From Amycolatopsis saalfeldensis (lineage in GTDB: Bacteria > Actinomycetota > Actinomycetes > Mycobacteriales > Pseudonocardiaceae): DNA of 64,000 nucleotides. Made by a program: the position numbers and the translations under genes. The stretch spans positions 563,689 through 627,688 of the forward strand of contig NZ_FOEF01000003.1 of assembly GCF_900110575.1 (NCBI RefSeq), read 5' to 3'. A model generated the notes under the pieces. It had not been told where the DNA came from, searched no databases, and saw only the letters and a list, made by a program, of their open reading frames with translations. Every line of letters starts with the position of its first letter. Positions within the stretch are counted from its first letter, which is position 1. This document shows, one piece after another, positions 18,441 through 27,592 of the stretch.

Positions 18441-19640
18441 ATGGCCTACTACCGCAGCGCGGGCAGCATCCCGCCGAAGCGCCACACCCAGCACCGCACC
18501 CCCGAGGGCGGCCTGTACCGCGAGGAGCTGATGGGGGAGGAGGGCTTCTCCTCGGACTCGTCGCTGCTCTACCACCGCGGGGTGCCGTCGGCGATCGTCG
18601 ACGCGACGCCGTGGGAGCTGCCGGACCAGACGCTCACCGAGAACCGCCCGCTGATCCCGCGCCACCTGAAGCTGCACACGCTCTTTTCCGGCCAGGACTG
18701 GAAAAGCGTCGACGCGGTGACCGGCCGCCGCCTGGTGCTGGGCAACGGTGACGTGCGGATCTCCTACGTCGCCGCCGGCGAGTCCTCACCGCTCTACCGC
18801 AACGCGATCGGCGACGAGTGCGTGTACGTCGAGTCCGGCGAGGCGCGCGTCGAGACGGTCTTCGGCGTGCTCACCGCGCGGCCGGGGGACTACGTGATCC
18901 TGCCCCGCGCGACCACCCACCGCTGGGTGCCGACCGGAACGGAACCGTTGCGCGCCTACGCGATCGAGGCGAACTCGCACATCGCGCCGCCCAAGCGCTA
19001 CCTGTCGCGCTTCGGCCAGCTGCTGGAGCACTCGCCGTACTGCGAGCGCGATCTGCACGGCCCGTCCGAGCCGCTGGTGGCCGAGGACGGCGGAGACGTC
19101 GAGGTACTGGTGAAGCATCGCAGCACCCGGGGCATCACCGGCACGCGTTACGTCTACCCGACGCATCCGTTCGACGTGGTCGGCTGGGACGGCTGCCTGT
19201 ACCCGTACACGTTCAACGTCGCCGACTTCGAGCCGATCACCGGGCGCGTGCACCAGCCGCCGCCCGTGCACCAGGTGTTCGAGGGTGCCAACTTCGTGAT
19301 CTGCAACTTCGTGCCGCGCAAGGTGGACTACCACCCGCTGGCCGTGCCCGTGCCGTACTACCATTCCAATGTGGACTCCGACGAGGTGATGTTCTACTGC
19401 GGCGGGAACTACGAGGCGCGCAAGGGCTCCGGCATCGGGCAGGGCTCGATCAGCCTGCACCCGGGCGGGCACAGCCACGGCCCGCAGCCGGGCGCGGTCG
19501 AACGATCCCTCGGCGCCGAGTTCTTCGACGAGCTGGCCGTCATGGTCGACACCTTCCGCCCGCTGGACCTCGGCGAGGGCGGCCTGGCGAGCGAGGACTC
19601 CGCGTACGCCTGGACCTGGGCCGGCCGGGGCCCCGCGTGA
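18441..19640 (+). CDS. hmgA: Homogentisate 1,2-dioxygenase
   Basis: A 399-residue non-heme iron(II) dioxygenase that opens the ring of homogentisate to maleylacetoacetate in tyrosine and phenylalanine catabolism. The start at ATG 18441 gives MAYYRSAGSIPPKRHTQHR, a typical HmgA N-terminus. The iron-site region is in the C-terminal cupin: PYYHSNVDSDEVMFYCGGN and LHPGGHSHGPQPG. The stop overlaps the next gene's GTG by 4 bp. The third operon member, fahA, gives the later step of the same pathway. A maleylacetoacetate isomerase is not visible nearby. Confidence 0.95.
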   Translation: MAYYRSAGSIPPKRHTQHRTPEGGLYREELMGEEGFSSDSSLLYHRGVPSAIVDATPWELPDQTLTENRPLIPRHLKLHTLFSGQDWKSVDAVTGRRLVLGNGDVRISYVAAGESSPLYRNAIGDECVYVESGEARVETVFGVLTARPGDYVILPRATTHRWVPTGTEPLRAYAIEANSHIAPPKRYLSRFGQLLEHSPYCERDLHGPSEPLVAEDGGDVEVLVKHRSTRGITGTRYVYPTHPFDVVGWDGCLYPYTFNVADFEPITGRVHQPPPVHQVFEGANFVICNFVPRKVDYHPLAVPVPYYHSNVDSDEVMFYCGGNYEARKGSGIGQGSISLHPGGHSHGPQPGAVERSLGAEFFDELAVMVDTFRPLDLGEGGLASEDSAYAWTWAGRGPA

Positions 19641-20677
19641 CCGGGCCGCTCCCGTCGCTCCCGCTGTTCGCCCTCGGCCTGCTCGACGACGCCGCGGTGT
19701 TCCCACCCGGCCTGGCCCCGCTGCCGGACGCGGTGGCGGCGCACCGCCGGCACGAGGCCGCCTGGTACGGCGCGCTGGTGGGGCCGTTGGTGATCGCGGG
19801 TTCCGCACTGGGTGAGCTGGCGGAGGTGCTGCGCGCGGACGCCGGTGCCGGAAGCACGTTGCGGCTCGCGCTGACCTTCCCCGGCGGGCCCGCGCGGGTC
19901 GCCGAAGCGCTGGAAGCGAGCGCCGAGCTGCCGGTTTCCTTGGAGGCGCTGGAAATCGCCGTCCCGGACGGGATGGAGCCGGGTGAGCTGCTTGCGGCAC
20001 TTGCCACCGCGTTGCCCAAAGCGGTGACGCCGGAGGCCGTGCGGCCCGAGGTTTTCGTCGAGATCCCCCGTGACGCGCGGCGGGATCCGTTGCTCGCCGC
20101 GCTCGCGGGTACCCGGTACCGGGCGAAGTTCCGGACCGGCGGGGTGCGGGCGGAGCTCTACCCCGACGAGGCCGAGCTGGCCGCCGCCGTGCTCGCGGCG
20201 GTCGAAGCCGGAGTGCCGTTCAAGGCCACCGCGGGGCTGCACCACGCCCTGCGCAACACCGACCCGGACACCGGCTTCGAACAGCACGGCTTCCTCAACC
20301 TCCTGCTCGCCGCCGACGCGGCTGCTCGCGGCACCAAGGAGGACGCCGCCGACGGAGCGCGCGGGATCACTGCCACCCAAGCCGCCGCCGACGGAGCGCG
20401 CGGGATCGCGGGCACTCAAGCTGCCGCCGACGGAGCGCGCGGGATCACTGCCACCCAAGCCGCCGCCGAGCGCAGCGGCGCCGTCGAAGCCATCGTCCGG
20501 GGCTTGCTCGCGGAGCGGGATGGGGCTGTCGTCGCTGCGGGGGTGCGGGAGATGGGGCCGGAGCGGACCGCCGCGGCGCGGGCCCGGTTCATCTCGTTCG
20601 GCACCTGCAGTGTCACCGATCCGCTGACCGAGCTGGCCGGGTTCGGCCTGCTCACCGAACCCGGAGGAGCCGCATGA
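19637..20677 (+). CDS. Conserved protein of unknown function in the homogentisate operon
   Basis: A 346-residue protein sandwiched between hmgA and fahA with 4-bp overlaps on both sides, so its expression is locked to tyrosine catabolism. No known fold is obvious. The N-terminus (PLFALGLLDDAAVFPPG) and the block YRAKFRTGGVRAELYPDEAE look like conserved patches, and FKATAGLHHALRN suggests an alpha/beta barrel-like C-terminal half. Residues ~239-277 are three copies of a 13-residue repeat (DGARGITATQAAA) encoded by a 39-bp minisatellite. I would not assign a reaction. A maleylacetoacetate isomerase substitute is conceivable, because that step is missing. Confidence 0.75.
   Translation: MTGPLPSLPLFALGLLDDAAVFPPGLAPLPDAVAAHRRHEAAWYGALVGPLVIAGSALGELAEVLRADAGAGSTLRLALTFPGGPARVAEALEASAELPVSLEALEIAVPDGMEPGELLAALATALPKAVTPEAVRPEVFVEIPRDARRDPLLAALAGTRYRAKFRTGGVRAELYPDEAELAAAVLAAVEAGVPFKATAGLHHALRNTDPDTGFEQHGFLNLLLAADAAARGTKEDAADGARGITATQAAADGARGIAGTQAAADGARGITATQAAAERSGAVEAIVRGLLAERDGAVVAAGVREMGPERTAAARARFISFGTCSVTDPLTELAGFGLLTEPGGAA
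20351..20467 (+). repeat. 39-bp in-frame minisatellite, three copies
   Basis: Units begin at 20351, 20390 and 20429, each opening GACGGAGCGCGCGGGATC, with few differences. They encode DGARGITATQAAA three times inside the unknown gene of the homogentisate operon. The array keeps the frame, so it is likely tolerated as a flexible loop. Confidence 0.85.
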
Positions 20678-21849
20678 CCGCGCTCGACATTCCCGCCGGC
20701 TCGCCGTTCGGGCCGGAGAACCTGCCCTACGGCGTCTTTTCCGTCGGCGGGGACGGCCCGCGCGTCGGGGTCCGGGTGGGTGATTCGGTGGTCGACCTGG
20801 CCGTGGCGCTCGGTTCCGGGGTGTTCGCCGCGCCGACGCTGAATCCGTTCATGGCCCAGGGTTTCGAGCGCTGGGTGGCGGTCCGCGAGCAGGTCACCGC
20901 GCTGATCGCCGGGGACGTCCCGGACCGCGCCGTCCACCCGGTCGCCGGCGTGCGGCTGCACCTGCCGTTCGAGGTCGCCGACTATGTGGACTTCTACGCC
21001 TCCGAGCACCACGCGTCGAACGTCGGCCGGTTGTTCCGGCCGGACGCCGAGCCGCTGCTGCCGAACTGGAAGCACCTGCCCGTCGGCTACCACGGCCGGG
21101 CCGGCACCGTGCTGGTGTCCGGCACGGACATCGTGCGCCCGAGCGGGCAGCGCAAGGCGCCCGGCGACGCGCTGCCGTCGTTCGGGCCCAGCACCCGGCT
21201 GGACATCGAGGCCGAGCTGGGTTTCGTCGTCGGCACCGGCACCCCGCTGAACACCCCGGTCCCGGTGGACGAGTTCGCCCGGCACGTCTTCGGCGCGGTC
21301 CTGCTCAACGACTGGTCCGCCCGCGACATCCAGGCGTGGGAGTACGTGCCGCTCGGCCCGAACCTCGGCAAGAGCTTCGCCACGTCGATCTCGCCGTGGG
21401 TCGTGCCGATCCTGGCGCTGGAGGCCGCGCGCGTCCCGCTGCCGGGCCAGACCGACCCGGAGCCGTTGCCCTACCTGCGCGAGAGCCGCTCGTGGGGACT
21501 CGACATCGACCTCGCCGTCGAGTGGAACGGCGAGGAGGTCAGCCGCCCGCCGTACCGCGAGATGTACTGGTCGCCCGCGCAGATGCTGGCCCACATGACG
21601 GTGAACGGCGCTTCGTCGCGCACCGGCGACCTCTACGGCTCCGGCACGATCTCGGGCCCCGCCAAGAACCAGCGAGGCGCCTTCCTGGAGCTGACCTGGG
21701 GCGGCCAGGAACCGGTCACGGTCAAGGGCGAGGAGCGGAGCTTCCTGCTCGACGGCGACGAGGTCGTCATCACCGCCACGGCCCCCGGCGCGAACGGCGG
21801 CCGCATCGGCTTCGGCGAGGTCCGCGGGCGGATTCTGCCTGCGCGGTAA
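20674..21849 (+). CDS. fahA: Fumarylacetoacetase
   Basis: A 391-residue hydrolase splitting fumarylacetoacetate to fumarate and acetoacetate, the last step of tyrosine degradation. The metal and catalytic motifs are present: DFYASEHHASNVG (metal Asp and general-base His), EAELGFVVG (two metal Glu) and NDWSARDIQAWEYVPLGP (metal Asp). The C-terminal GSGTISGP and the end of the barrel are intact. The start ATGA overlaps the preceding stop. It ends 7 bp from a convergent TetR gene. Confidence 0.95.
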   Translation: MTALDIPAGSPFGPENLPYGVFSVGGDGPRVGVRVGDSVVDLAVALGSGVFAAPTLNPFMAQGFERWVAVREQVTALIAGDVPDRAVHPVAGVRLHLPFEVADYVDFYASEHHASNVGRLFRPDAEPLLPNWKHLPVGYHGRAGTVLVSGTDIVRPSGQRKAPGDALPSFGPSTRLDIEAELGFVVGTGTPLNTPVPVDEFARHVFGAVLLNDWSARDIQAWEYVPLGPNLGKSFATSISPWVVPILALEAARVPLPGQTDPEPLPYLRESRSWGLDIDLAVEWNGEEVSRPPYREMYWSPAQMLAHMTVNGASSRTGDLYGSGTISGPAKNQRGAFLELTWGGQEPVTVKGEERSFLLDGDEVVITATAPGANGGRIGFGEVRGRILPAR

Positions 21850-21856
21850 CGGCTTC

Positions 21857-22444
21857 TCAGCCGTCCTCGCCGCACGGGCGCGCGCACATGCCCCGCCACA
21901 GCAGGTCGGCCAGATCGGCGGCGAGGCCGCGCCACTCGCTCTCCGGGTTGAGGAACAGCATCCCGACCAGCCCGCGCAGCACCGTCTCCGGGGCCAGGCC
22001 CGGGCGGACGGTGCCGGCCTCGACGTTCGCCGCCAGCAGGGTGGCGACCGCGTCGACCATGGCGAGGTACGGGTCCATCGGCAGCTCGCCGCGCGACGCG
22101 GTGGCGGTGCGCAGGGCGTTGGCCAGGCCGCGTTTGGTCATCATGTAGTGCGCCACGTGATCGGTGGCCCAGAGCCGGAACGCCTGTTCCGGCGGGTGGG
22201 CTTCGAGCAGCCGCGGCACGATGTCCACGATCTGCTGCACCTCGCGCCGGTAGACCGCCAGGATCAGCGCCTCCGGGGTGGGGAAGTGCCGGTACACGGT
22301 GCCGACGCCCACTTCGGCCCGCTTCGCGATGGCGTTGAACGAGACCTCTTCCGACCGGGCCAGCGAGTCCGCCGCCACGGTGAGGATGCGCTCGTGGTTG
22401 CGCCGGGTGTCCGCACGCCGGGGGCTGACCGATCCGGTTGTCAT
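21857..22444 (-). CDS. TetR family regulator
   Basis: A 195-residue repressor. ATG 22444 follows GGGAGGG; an in-frame ATG at 22495 has no ribosome site. Helix-turn-helix VSFNAIAKRAEVGVGTVYRH, followed by FPTPEALILAVYRREVQQIV. The C-terminal domain is of the TetR class fused to SbtR-type regulators (YHFWATDHVAH-like spacing, here LWATDHVAHYM). It is divergent from the three-subunit molybdenum enzyme and probably controls it. Confidence 0.88.
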   Translation of the reverse strand: MTTGSVSPRRADTRRNHERILTVAADSLARSEEVSFNAIAKRAEVGVGTVYRHFPTPEALILAVYRREVQQIVDIVPRLLEAHPPEQAFRLWATDHVAHYMMTKRGLANALRTATASRGELPMDPYLAMVDAVATLLAANVEAGTVRPGLAPETVLRGLVGMLFLNPESEWRGLAADLADLLWRGMCARPCGEDG

Positions 22445-22480
22445 CGTCCCTCCCGTTGCTCTCCGCCTCGCAGGGATGTT

Positions 22481-22496
22481 AGTGCAGGCAAGCACT
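22481..22496. promoter_or_regulatory. Inverted repeat, candidate TetR operator
   Basis: AGTGC (22481-22485) and GCACT (22492-22496) flank six bases, 37 bp upstream of the TetR start and overlapping TTGACC (22496-22501), a -35-like box for the rightward operon. The position would let the regulator block both directions. Confidence 0.4.
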
Positions 22497-22635
22497 TGAC
22501 CTGGAGCAACTCAAGGGTGAGAAGGTTCATTGCGGAGCGGATTCCCATCCGATACCCTCGCGTCGAGGGGCCGAGCGGATAAATATCCGATCTGCGAGGG
22601 GCGATCTGCCCGACGTTCTGCGGGAAAGAGATGTA

Positions 22636-23088
22636 GTGGACATCGTACTCGAAGTCAATGGCGCGACCGAGCGCCTCAACGTCGATCCGGGCGTGACCCT
22701 GCTGGACGCGCTGCGGGAGCGGCTGTCGGTCACGGGCCCGAAGAAGGGGTGCGACCGCGGCCAGTGCGGCGCCTGCACGGTGCACGTCGGCGGCCGCCCG
22801 GTGCTCGCCTGCCTCACCCTCGCCGCCGCGGTCCGCCAGCCCGTGACCACGGTCGAAGCACTGTCCACGGAGGACGAGCTGCACCCGGTCCAGCAGGCCT
22901 TCCTCGACCAGGACGCGCTGCAGTGCGGGTTCTGCACGTCCGGCCAGCTCATGTCGGCGGTGGCCGCGGTGGAGACCGGCGTCGAAGACGTGCGGGAGTT
23001 CATGTCCGGCAACCTCTGCCGCTGCTCGGCGTACCCGAACATCGTCGCGGCGATCGAGCAGGCGAGGCGGGCCGATGCGTCCGTTTGA
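22636..23088 (+). CDS. 2Fe-2S subunit of a PaoABC-like molybdenum aldehyde oxidoreductase
   Basis: A 150-residue electron-transfer subunit with two 2Fe-2S clusters. Plant-ferredoxin-type cysteines are C39, C44, C47 and C59 (CDRGQCGAC). The second cluster is C97, C100, C128 and C130 (CGFC, CRC). It starts at GTG 22636 with no signal peptide, unlike E. coli PaoA, so the enzyme should be cytoplasmic. The next subunit overlaps by 14 bp. Confidence 0.93.
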   Translation: MDIVLEVNGATERLNVDPGVTLLDALRERLSVTGPKKGCDRGQCGACTVHVGGRPVLACLTLAAAVRQPVTTVEALSTEDELHPVQQAFLDQDALQCGFCTSGQLMSAVAAVETGVEDVREFMSGNLCRCSAYPNIVAAIEQARRADASV

Positions 23089-24034
23089 GCTGACTGCCCC
23101 CACCACGGTCGAAGACGCGCTCGCCGGGACCGGCACGTTCCTGGCCGGCGGCACCACGCTCGTCGACCTGATGAAGCTGAACGTGCTGACCCCGCAGCAC
23201 GTCCTGGACATCAACCAGATCCCGTTGCTGGGCATCGAAACCGGCGACGGGCTGCGGTTCGGCGCCCTGGAGCGGATGGCCGACATCGCCGCACACCCCG
23301 GCGTCTACCCGGCGATTTCCCGGGCGCTGCTGCTGAGCGCTTCGCAGCAGATCCGGAACATGGCCAGCATCGGCGGGAACCTGCTGCAGCGCACCCGCTG
23401 CTCGTACTTCCGCGACGTCGCCATGCCGTGCAACAAGCGCGAGCCCGGCAGCGGCTGCCCGGCGATCTCCGGCGCCAACCGGATGCACGCCGTCCTCGGC
23501 ACCAGCGACGCGTGCGTGGCCACCCACGCCAGTGACGTGGCGGTCGCGCTGGTCGCGCTCGACGCCGAGGTCGTGCTCGCCGGCGAAGACGGCACCCGCG
23601 TGGTGAAGCTGGCCGAGTTCTACCGCGAGCCGGGCGAGACCCCCGAGGTAGAGCACGACCTGCGCCCCGGCGAGCTGATCACCGAGGTCCGGGTGCCGCG
23701 GCTGGACTGGGCCGAGAACTCCACCTACGTCAAGGTGCGGGACCGGCAGTCCTACGAGTTCGCGCTGTGCTCCGCCGCGGTCGCGCTGGACATCCGGGAC
23801 GGCCGGATCGCCGACGCCCGCGTGGCGGCCGGCGGCGTCGCGACCGTGCCGTGGCGGCTGCCCGGTGTGGAGGCCGCCCTGCGCGGCGCGCCGGTCACCC
23901 AGGAGGCTTTCGAGGCTGCTGCCGCGGTGGCCGCCGAGGGGGCGCGACCGTTGTCCGCCAACGGGTTCAAACCGTCACTGCTGCGCCGGACGATCGTCCG
24001 CGCGCTGCTCGAACTGACCGAGGGGAACCGCTGA
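23075..24034 (+). CDS. FAD subunit with extra 4Fe-4S site, PaoB/YagS-like
   Basis: A 319-residue FAD-binding subunit (vanillyl-alcohol-oxidase-type FAD domain, FLAGGTTLVDLMK near residues 22-34, IGGNLLQR at 99-106). Four cysteines C109, C119, C128 and C147 lie in an insert (RTRCSYFRD, PCNKREPGSGC, SDACVATHASD). They match the place where PaoB-type subunits bind an additional 4Fe-4S cluster absent from plain xanthine dehydrogenases. The subunit order FeS-FAD-Mo also equals paoABC. The stop overlaps the next ATG (TGATG). Confidence 0.92.
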   Translation: MRPFELTAPTTVEDALAGTGTFLAGGTTLVDLMKLNVLTPQHVLDINQIPLLGIETGDGLRFGALERMADIAAHPGVYPAISRALLLSASQQIRNMASIGGNLLQRTRCSYFRDVAMPCNKREPGSGCPAISGANRMHAVLGTSDACVATHASDVAVALVALDAEVVLAGEDGTRVVKLAEFYREPGETPEVEHDLRPGELITEVRVPRLDWAENSTYVKVRDRQSYEFALCSAAVALDIRDGRIADARVAAGGVATVPWRLPGVEAALRGAPVTQEAFEAAAAVAAEGARPLSANGFKPSLLRRTIVRALLELTEGNR

Positions 24035-26208
24035 TGCTCACCCGGGTGGACGGACCGCTGAAGGTCACCGGCCGGGCCGGCTACGGGCTGGACCGCACCC
24101 TGCCCGGCATGGTCTACGGCTACGTCGTGGTCAGCACGATCGCCCACGGCGAGATCGAGGCCATGGACGTGACGGCGGCCAAGAGCGCGCCCGGGGTGGT
24201 CGGCGTGTACTCGCCGTTCGACCCGCTGGCCCTGCGCACCGCCAGCTCGCCGATGTTCGGCGAGACCTGGGTTCCGTTGCAGGACAAGGAAGTCACCTAC
24301 TACGGCCAGCCGATCGGCTTCGTGGTGGCGGAGACCTTCGAGCAGGCCCGGGACGCGGCGATGCTGGTCCGCGTCTCGTACCGCCCGCGGCCGGCCCTGA
24401 CCTCGCTGGCCGACGGCCTGGCCACGGCCGAGGACGCGCCGGAGTCGCGTGGGGTGCCCTCGTCGCTGGCCGTGCTCGCACCCGGCGTCGAGTCCATCGA
24501 GGACGCCCTGGCGGCGAGCCCGGTGGTCGTCGAGGCGACCTACTCCACCGCGACCCAGAACCACGCCGCGATGGAGCCGCACTCCGCGGTCGCGGTGTGG
24601 GAAGACGGCGTCATGACGGTGTACAGCGGGAACCAGGCCTCGCACCTGCACGCGCTGGAGCTGGCCAGCGCGCTGGAGCTGGAGCCGTCCGCAGTCCACT
24701 CGGTGAACCCGTTCGTGGGCGGGGCCTTCGGCGGCAAGGGCCGCACGGCCTCACCCGCGTTCCTGGCGGCCGCCGCGGCGCGGGCCCTCGGCCGCCCGGT
24801 CAAGGCCGCGCTCACCCGTGAGCAGGTGTTCACCGCGACCGCCGGCCGGGCCGCGACGGTGCAGAAGATCGCCCTCGGCGCGGAGCGCGACGGCACGCTG
24901 GTCGCGTTGCGCCACGACTCGTGGTGCAGCACCGACGCGCAGCGGTCGTTCGTCGAGCCGACCTCGCACGGCACGTCCCGCGAGTGGTACGCGACGCGGA
25001 ACCTGGCCATCAGCCAGAAGATGGTGCCGCTGAACATCCCGCCGACCACGTTCATGCGCGCGCCGGGCGAGGCGCCCGGCTCGTTCGCGCTGGAGAGCGC
25101 GATCGACGAGCTGGCGGTCGCGCTGGAGATGGACCCGATCGAGCTGCGGCAGCGCAACAGCTCGACCGCGCCGCCCGGCAAGGACCTGCAGTGGTCGAGC
25201 AAGCACCTGGACGAGTGCTTCCGCGTCGGCGCGGCGCAGTTCGGCTGGACCGGCCGGCGGCCGGGCGGGCGCACCGAAGGCGACTGGCTGGTCGGCATGG
25301 GCGCGGCCACCGCGATGTTCCCCGCCCTGCGCTTCCCGGCCACGGTCGGGATCACGCTGCGCGACGACGACACGGCCGAGGTCGCGACCAGCGGCGCGGA
25401 CCCGGGCACCGGCCTGCTGACCGTGCTTTCCTTGGTGGGGGCGGAATCCCTGGACATCGCGCCGGAGCGGATCGTCCCGCAGCTGGGTGATTCGAGGCTG
25501 CCGCCGGGCGGGCTCTCCGGTGGCTCGACCGCCACCGCGAGCGTGGGGACGGCGATCATGATCGCCGCGAACCAGGCGATCGACGAGCTGCTGGCGCTGG
25601 CGTCGGCGCCGGGCGCGCCGTTCGACGGGCAGGACGCGCTGTACGCGGACGGTCGCGTGCTGGCCGGCGGCCGGTCGATGACCTTCGGCGAGCTGCTACG
25701 GGCCCTGGACCTCCCGTCGTTGCACGTCACGGGTTCCTCGGCGCCGGGCGAGGAGCTGACCAAGCACTCGTTCAGCTCGTTCGGCGCGCAGTTCTGCGAG
25801 GTCCGCGTGCACAAGTGGACGCGCGAGGCCCGGGTCTCCCGGATGCTCGGCGTGTTCGACGGCGGCCGGATCATCAACGGGCAGGCCGCCCGCAGCCAGA
25901 TCATGGGCGGCATGATCTGGGGCGTTTCGGCCGCGCTCCACGAGGGGCTGGAGATCGAGGAGAACGGCCGGCTGGCCAACGGCGATTTCGCCGGCTACCT
26001 GCTGCCGGTCAACGCGGACATCCCCGACATCGGCGTCCGCTTCGTCGAATACCTGGACACGCTGCACAACGCGGTCGGCGCCCGTGGCCTCGGCGAGATC
26101 GGCACCGTGGGCGTGGCGGCGGCGGTGGCGAACGCGATCGCCAACGCGACCGGCATCCGGGTCCGGCACATCCCGATCATGATCGAGGACCTGCTGCCCG
26201 AGGAGTGA
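24034..26208 (+). CDS. Molybdenum cofactor subunit of aldehyde oxidoreductase, PaoC/YagR-like
   Basis: A 724-residue catalytic subunit binding the molybdopterin cytosine dinucleotide cofactor. Hallmarks: NPFVGGAFGGKGR (cofactor loop), TFMRAPGEAPGSFALES, and the catalytic glutamate Glu688 in RGLGEIGTVGVAAA, as in PaoC. It oxidises aldehydes (aromatic ones in the E. coli enzyme) to acids with water as oxygen donor. A PaoD/XdhC-type cofactor chaperone is not in the window and must be encoded elsewhere. A strong hairpin terminator follows. Confidence 0.93.
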   Translation: MLTRVDGPLKVTGRAGYGLDRTLPGMVYGYVVVSTIAHGEIEAMDVTAAKSAPGVVGVYSPFDPLALRTASSPMFGETWVPLQDKEVTYYGQPIGFVVAETFEQARDAAMLVRVSYRPRPALTSLADGLATAEDAPESRGVPSSLAVLAPGVESIEDALAASPVVVEATYSTATQNHAAMEPHSAVAVWEDGVMTVYSGNQASHLHALELASALELEPSAVHSVNPFVGGAFGGKGRTASPAFLAAAAARALGRPVKAALTREQVFTATAGRAATVQKIALGAERDGTLVALRHDSWCSTDAQRSFVEPTSHGTSREWYATRNLAISQKMVPLNIPPTTFMRAPGEAPGSFALESAIDELAVALEMDPIELRQRNSSTAPPGKDLQWSSKHLDECFRVGAAQFGWTGRRPGGRTEGDWLVGMGAATAMFPALRFPATVGITLRDDDTAEVATSGADPGTGLLTVLSLVGAESLDIAPERIVPQLGDSRLPPGGLSGGSTATASVGTAIMIAANQAIDELLALASAPGAPFDGQDALYADGRVLAGGRSMTFGELLRALDLPSLHVTGSSAPGEELTKHSFSSFGAQFCEVRVHKWTREARVSRMLGVFDGGRIINGQAARSQIMGGMIWGVSAALHEGLEIEENGRLANGDFAGYLLPVNADIPDIGVRFVEYLDTLHNAVGARGLGEIGTVGVAAAVANAIANATGIRVRHIPIMIEDLLPEE

Positions 26209-26210
26209 CC

Positions 26211-26245
26211 CCGGTGCGCGGAACCGGCCCGGTTCCGCGCACCGG
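26211..26245. terminator. Bidirectional hairpin terminator
   Basis: A perfect 15-bp stem (26211-26225 with 26231-26245) around the loop GGCCC fills the gap between two convergent genes. There is no U tract, as is common for actinomycete terminators. Confidence 0.7.
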
Positions 26246-26250
26246 TCGCC

Positions 26251-27468
26251 TCAAGCCTTCACCTCGGCGAACGGCCCGTCGCTCCCGAACGCGTGCGCGG
26301 CGAAGCGCTCGCCGATGCGGCGGTGGGCCGCGGTGTCCGGGTGGAGGCGGTCGGGCAGGGGCAGCTCGGCGAAGTCGGCCTCGCCGTAAAGGGTCAGACC
26401 GTCCAAATAGTACAGAGCGGCATCGTCGGCGGCGCGCTGCGCGACGATGCGGGCCAGCTCGTCCCGGATCACCTTGAGGGTCAGCTTCCCGGCCGCGCGC
26501 TCGGCCGGGTCCCCGGTGGCGGCGAACTGGAGCGTGCCGGAGCTGAAGTCGACCGCGCCCGGCCCGGGGGTGTCCTCGTGGATCGGGCAGAGGATGGGGG
26601 AGACGACCAGCAACGGCGTCTCCGGGTGGCCCTCGCGGATGGTGTCGAGGAAGCCGTGCACGGCCGGGCCGAACGCCCGCAGCCGCATCACGTCGGCGTT
26701 CACCAGGTTGATGCCGATCTTGACGCTGATCAGGTCCGCCGGGGTGTCCCGCAGGGTGCGGGCGGTGAACGGGTCGAGCATCGCGCTGCCGCCGAAGCCG
26801 AGGTTGACCAGGTCCACCCCGCCGAGCGACGAGGCCAGCGCGGTCCAGGTCGTGGCCGGGCTCGCGGCGTTGGAGCCGTGGCTGATCGAGCTGCCGTGGT
26901 GCAGCCAGACACGGCGGCCTCGGCGGGCCACGGCCTCGACCGGGGCGTCGGTCCGCAGCTGCGCCAGCTCGGTGATCTCGGTGTGCGGCAGCCAGATCTC
27001 GACGTCCTTGACCCGGCCGGGCAGGCCCTCGAACCGGACCGTGCCGACCGGTCCGTCCTGCGTCTCGGCGGTGCCGGTGGCCATGTCCAGCAGCAGGACC
27101 TTGCCGCCGGTGGTGCTCGCCTGACCGGCCGGCACGCCGTCGACGAGCAGGTCGTAGACGCCGTCCGGGCGCGGCGGGATGTCGCGGTAGCCGACCCGGG
27201 TGCGCAGCGTGTCCAGCTCGACGGCGGTGGCGGCGGTCCGGAACACCAGCCGGACCCCGGCGGGCTGGGCTTCGGCCATGGCCAGCTGCCCGTCGGACCA
27301 CTGCGCGCGGGCCCAGGCCGGCAGCCGGTGCGGGGCCAGGCCGTGCGCGGTGGGCTCCAGCTCGAGGGCGCCGCGCACGAGGTCCGCGGTGACGGGGGTG
27401 GTGATCCAGCGGGTGGTCTCGGTCGCCCCGGTGGTCGCGGCGGAGCCGGGGGCGGGTGGAGAAGTCAT
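26251..27468 (-). CDS. SGNH/GDSL-type hydrolase
   Basis: A 405-residue esterase-like protein without a signal peptide. An N-terminal beta-rich jelly-roll region (about residues 40-190) is followed by an SGNH domain. The nucleophile region reads LHHGSSISHGSNAASPATTW. The glycine block is NLGFGGSAMLDPF, the Asn block GINLVNADV, and the catalytic DxxH is LPDRLHPDTAAH near the C-terminus. Such two-domain SGNH proteins act as carbohydrate or lipid esterases. ATG 27468 is the first start after the intergenic region. It is alone, convergent with the molybdenum enzyme. Confidence 0.85.
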   Translation of the reverse strand: MTSPPAPGSAATTGATETTRWITTPVTADLVRGALELEPTAHGLAPHRLPAWARAQWSDGQLAMAEAQPAGVRLVFRTAATAVELDTLRTRVGYRDIPPRPDGVYDLLVDGVPAGQASTTGGKVLLLDMATGTAETQDGPVGTVRFEGLPGRVKDVEIWLPHTEITELAQLRTDAPVEAVARRGRRVWLHHGSSISHGSNAASPATTWTALASSLGGVDLVNLGFGGSAMLDPFTARTLRDTPADLISVKIGINLVNADVMRLRAFGPAVHGFLDTIREGHPETPLLVVSPILCPIHEDTPGPGAVDFSSGTLQFAATGDPAERAAGKLTLKVIRDELARIVAQRAADDAALYYLDGLTLYGEADFAELPLPDRLHPDTAAHRRIGERFAAHAFGSDGPFAEVKA

Positions 27469-27592
27469 GATCGGAGTCTGCCGACCGGGCCGGTGGTCCG
27501 CACTTCGTTTACCCGCCCGGCCGAGCGAGGAGTTCGCCCAACCTTCTCCAGTAGGTTGTGTGCCCGCCCCCCGCTGTGATGAGACTGGGCGC

